A program made the translations under genes and the position numbers. A stretch of 7,443 nucleotides of DNA from Mycoplasmatota bacterium. Lineage in GTDB: Bacteria > Bacillota_I > Bacilli_A > Izemoplasmatales > Izemoplasmataceae. Below the pieces are notes generated by a model, which made no database searches, had not been told where the DNA came from, and saw nothing but the letters and a program-made list of their open reading frames with translations. The DNA is taken from the NCBI GenBank assembly GCA_022712785.1, contig JAFLJX010000099.1:1-7443 (forward strand), written 5' to 3'. Below, piece by piece: positions 6,259 through 7,443 of this stretch (its first letter is position 1; the number at the start of each line of letters is the position of its first letter).

Positions 6259-6287
6259 TTGTAATTGTTCTAATTTTGAATTAGAAT
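6259..6287 (+). promoter_or_regulatory. Candidate promoter of the peroxiredoxin gene
   Basis: -35-like TTGTAA (6259-6264) and -10-like TAGAAT (6282-6287), 17-base spacer, 34 bases before the start codon. The spacer and -10 are covered by a perfect inverted repeat, so the promoter appears regulated. Confidence 0.6.
6268..6286 (+). promoter_or_regulatory. Perfect inverted repeat, likely operator for peroxiredoxin
   Basis: TTCTAATTTTGAATTAGAA: 8-bp arms around a 3-base centre. It overlaps the spacer and -10 of the peroxiredoxin promoter and has no T-run after it, so it looks like an operator rather than a terminator. It does not match the PerR consensus well; the cognate regulator is unknown. 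Confidence 0.55.
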
Positions 6288-6320
6288 AATAGAGAAGAAA
6301 TTAATAGGAGGAAATTAAAA

Positions 6321-6896
6321 ATGAAATTTGAAAATGATTTTTATGTAACAGGAGCAAAAGTAGGGAAACCTGCACCTAAATTTGAAATGGATGCTGTATT
6401 ACCAACGGGAGATTTTTTAGACCGTTTTGGTAAAGTAAACCTTGACGACTTGTTAAAAGAAGGAAAATGGGTAGTATTATATTTCTATCCACTTGATTTT
6501 ACATTTGTTTGTCCAACAGAGATTAAAAGATTTAATGCATTAACTGCTAAATTCCAAGAAATGAACGCTGAATTAATCGCATGTTCAACTGATTCTGTAT
6601 TTAGTCATTTAGCATGGCAAGAAAGAAGTGATTTAGAAAGACTTAAACATATTCATGCATCAGACAATAATCATGTAGTAAGTGAAGCTTACGGAATATT
6701 AGATGATGAAAAAGGTATCGCATGGAGAGGAACATTTATTATTGCTCCTGATGGAACTTTAAAAGCCGCTCATGTAAACCATGGTGAAGGTGGAAGAAAT
6801 GTTGATGAAGTTTTAAGAACTTTACAAGTATTCCAAAAAGAAGTAGAAGGAGAAATGGTTCCTTGTGGATGGAATCCTGGAGAAGATTTACTTTAA
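6321..6896 (+). CDS. Typical 2-Cys peroxiredoxin (AhpC/Prx1 family)
   Basis: A 191-residue cytosolic thiol peroxidase that reduces hydrogen peroxide, organic hydroperoxides and peroxynitrite. The active-site block YFYPLDFTFVCPTEI spans 54-68, with the peroxidatic cysteine C64 and catalytic T61. R136 (WRGTFII) completes the site, and the resolving cysteine C182 lies in VPCGWNPGE, as in typical 2-Cys enzymes that form an intersubunit disulfide. The GGLG and C-terminal YF motifs of overoxidation-sensitive Prx are absent (the protein ends GEDLL), so it should be robust. An extra cysteine, C88 (IACSTDS), occurs at a spot where some relatives have one. No AhpF follows, so reduction probably uses thioredoxin or another donor. 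AGGAGG at 6306-6311 supports the ATG at 6321. It has its own promoter, but no clear terminator separates it from the upstream operon. ahpC is a possible symbol but is not certain. Confidence 0.94.
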   Translation: MKFENDFYVTGAKVGKPAPKFEMDAVLPTGDFLDRFGKVNLDDLLKEGKWVVLYFYPLDFTFVCPTEIKRFNALTAKFQEMNAELIACSTDSVFSHLAWQERSDLERLKHIHASDNNHVVSEAYGILDDEKGIAWRGTFIIAPDGTLKAAHVNHGEGGRNVDEVLRTLQVFQKEVEGEMVPCGWNPGEDLL

Positions 6897-6909
6897 GATT
6901 AAATAATTT

Positions 6910-6941
6910 AGGTGATTGCTATTTGGCAATTACCTTTTTTT
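6910..6941 (+). terminator. Intrinsic terminator after the peroxiredoxin gene
   Basis: The stem AGGTGATTGC (6910-6919) pairs with GCAATTACCT (6926-6935) with one G-U pair, 6-nt loop, then a T7 run at 6935-6941. Confidence 0.88.
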
Positions 6942-6943
6942 GT

Positions 6944-6972
6944 TTGATTTATTAAAATGATTTATGTATAAT
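6944..6972 (+). promoter_or_regulatory. Sigma-A promoter of the fluoride riboswitch transcript
   Basis: -35-like TTGATT (6944-6949), 17-base spacer, -10 TATAAT (6967-6972). Transcription would start near 6979-6980, at the first base of the aptamer. Confidence 0.78.
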
Positions 6973-6979
6973 GATATTT

Positions 6980-7039
6980 GGGAATGATGTTCTCCCTTAG
7001 TTAATTCTAAAACTGCATTCTGTGCTGATGACTTCTACC
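6980..7039 (+). promoter_or_regulatory. Fluoride riboswitch (crcB motif)
   Basis: The order of conserved elements matches the crcB motif: P1 stem GGGA (6980-6983) with TCCC (6993-6996), a linker, the AAACTGC element (7010-7016), a short hairpin GCA/TGC (7015-7017 with 7023-7025), then CTGATG (7025-7030) and CTTCTACC (7032-7039). A pseudoknot can be drawn between the P1 loop GATGTT (6986-6991) and GACTTC (7030-7035) with five of six pairs, one of them wobble. Fluoride binding in this class turns expression on. A terminator sharing its 3' half follows, then a cation:proton antiporter gene, a gene type known to be linked to this riboswitch. Confidence 0.88.
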
Positions 7040-7065
7040 TATCTGGGTGAAGTATCGGCTTTTTT
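7024..7065 (+). terminator. Fluoride-riboswitch terminator, overlapping the aptamer 3' half
   Basis: A long stem pairs 7024-7039 with 7046-7059 (about 14 pairs with single-base bulges at 7030 and 7036 and a wobble at 7026/7057), 6-nt loop, T6 run at 7060-7065. The 5' arm is the aptamer's CTGATG and pseudoknot strand, so the bound aptamer and the terminator exclude each other. This predicts read-through when fluoride is bound. Confidence 0.85.
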
Positions 7066-7091
7066 AATATTTATAGAAATGAGGAATTACT

Positions 7092-7443
7092 ATGTTGTTA
7101 AGTTTGGCTTTAATATTCACCATTGGATTAATACTTGGTGAAATATTTATTAAGATGAAATTACCAGGATTTATAGGAATGATAATTACTGGAATAGTGT
7201 TGGGTCCATTTGTACTTAACTTGATTGATTCTAGTATCCTAGATATATCTGGAGATTTAAGAGAAATAGCATTGATAGTTATTTTAGTAAGAGCTGGATT
7301 AAATCTAGATATTAGTGATCTTAAGAAAATAGGGAAACCTGCTTTATTAATGTCATTTATACCTGCGACACTAGAAATAATCGCAGTCATAATTCTTGCG
7401 CCTTTGCTATTTAGTATTTCATATTTAGATGCAGCAATCCTCG
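7092..7443 (+). CDS. Cation:proton (Na+/H+-type) antiporter, N-terminal part (3' end outside window)
   Basis: An open frame from ATG 7092 with no stop to the window end gives 117 residues. TGAGGAA (7080-7086) is the ribosome site. It is highly hydrophobic, with segments near 2-18, 26-45, 57-67 and 86-108. The block LPGFIGMIITGIVLGPF (24-40), the motif LIVILVRAGLNLD (61-73) and PATLE (91-95) mark it as a monovalent cation:proton antiporter of the CPA type (Na+/H+ exchanger family), which swaps Na+ or another cation for protons across the membrane. The catalytic aspartates further on are outside the window. The fluoride riboswitch just upstream predicts induction when cytoplasmic fluoride rises; HF entry acidifies the cell, so ion/proton balance is a plausible role, but direct fluoride transport is not excluded. 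Confidence 0.85.
   Translation, partial: MLLSLALIFTIGLILGEIFIKMKLPGFIGMIITGIVLGPFVLNLIDSSILDISGDLREIALIVILVRAGLNLDISDLKKIGKPALLMSFIPATLEIIAVIILAPLLFSISYLDAAIL

Noticed and set aside
6268..6286. PerR or Fur box in the peroxiredoxin promoter
   Set aside because: The central 15 bases agree poorly with TTATAATNATTATAA and with the Fur 7-1-7 consensus, so only an unnamed inverted repeat is claimed.
7064..7390. Antisense open frame opposite the antiporter
   Set aside because: The + strand frame has a ribosome site, the RAGLNLD antiporter motif and a matching riboswitch; the minus frame has none of these.

Overview
This 7.4 kb window comes from an AT-rich bacterial chromosome of Firmicutes/Mollicutes-like character. 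All eight stop codons seen are TAA, ribosome binding sites are strong (AGGAGG type), promoters are sigma-A-like, and most genes or operons end in hairpin plus T-tract terminators. All 22 tryptophans in the eight genes whose stop lies in the window are TGG and no gene is broken by TGA. This fits the standard code rather than the mycoplasma code, and suggests lineages such as Acholeplasma/Izemoplasma/Haloplasma or low-GC Clostridia/Erysipelotrichia relatives. The exact taxon cannot be read from the sequence.

Layout, all genes on the + strand: (1) the C-terminal end of glycogen/maltodextrin phosphorylase with terminator (1-466); (2) a single-gene unit for a DUF4259 protein of unknown function (548-958); (3) an FMN riboswitch with terminator controlling a riboflavin ECF-transporter S component, RibU (994-1844); (4) a single-gene unit for a trimeric purine nucleoside phosphorylase (1849-2747); (5) a three-gene operon (2754-6233) encoding a 12-TM RND/MMPL-type exporter, a TetR-family repressor and a small ferric-reductase/MsrQ-like membrane heme protein, driven by a promoter carrying two near-identical palindromic operators; (6) a 2-Cys peroxiredoxin with its own promoter overlapped by a perfect inverted repeat (6259-6941); (7) a fluoride (crcB-motif) riboswitch with an overlapping terminator, followed by the 5' part of a Na+/H+-type cation:proton antiporter, cut by the window end (6944-7443).

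The window is rich in cis-regulation: two riboswitches of different classes, one twin-operator promoter and one unexplained palindromic operator. The most notable parts are the autoregulated efflux operon with a heme-protein partner that lacks one expected histidine, the fluoride switch placed on an antiporter rather than on a dedicated fluoride channel, and the alternative pairing that can be drawn for the FMN switch. No mobile elements, CRISPR arrays, tRNAs or rRNAs were seen, and no gene-free stretch exceeds 300 bases.
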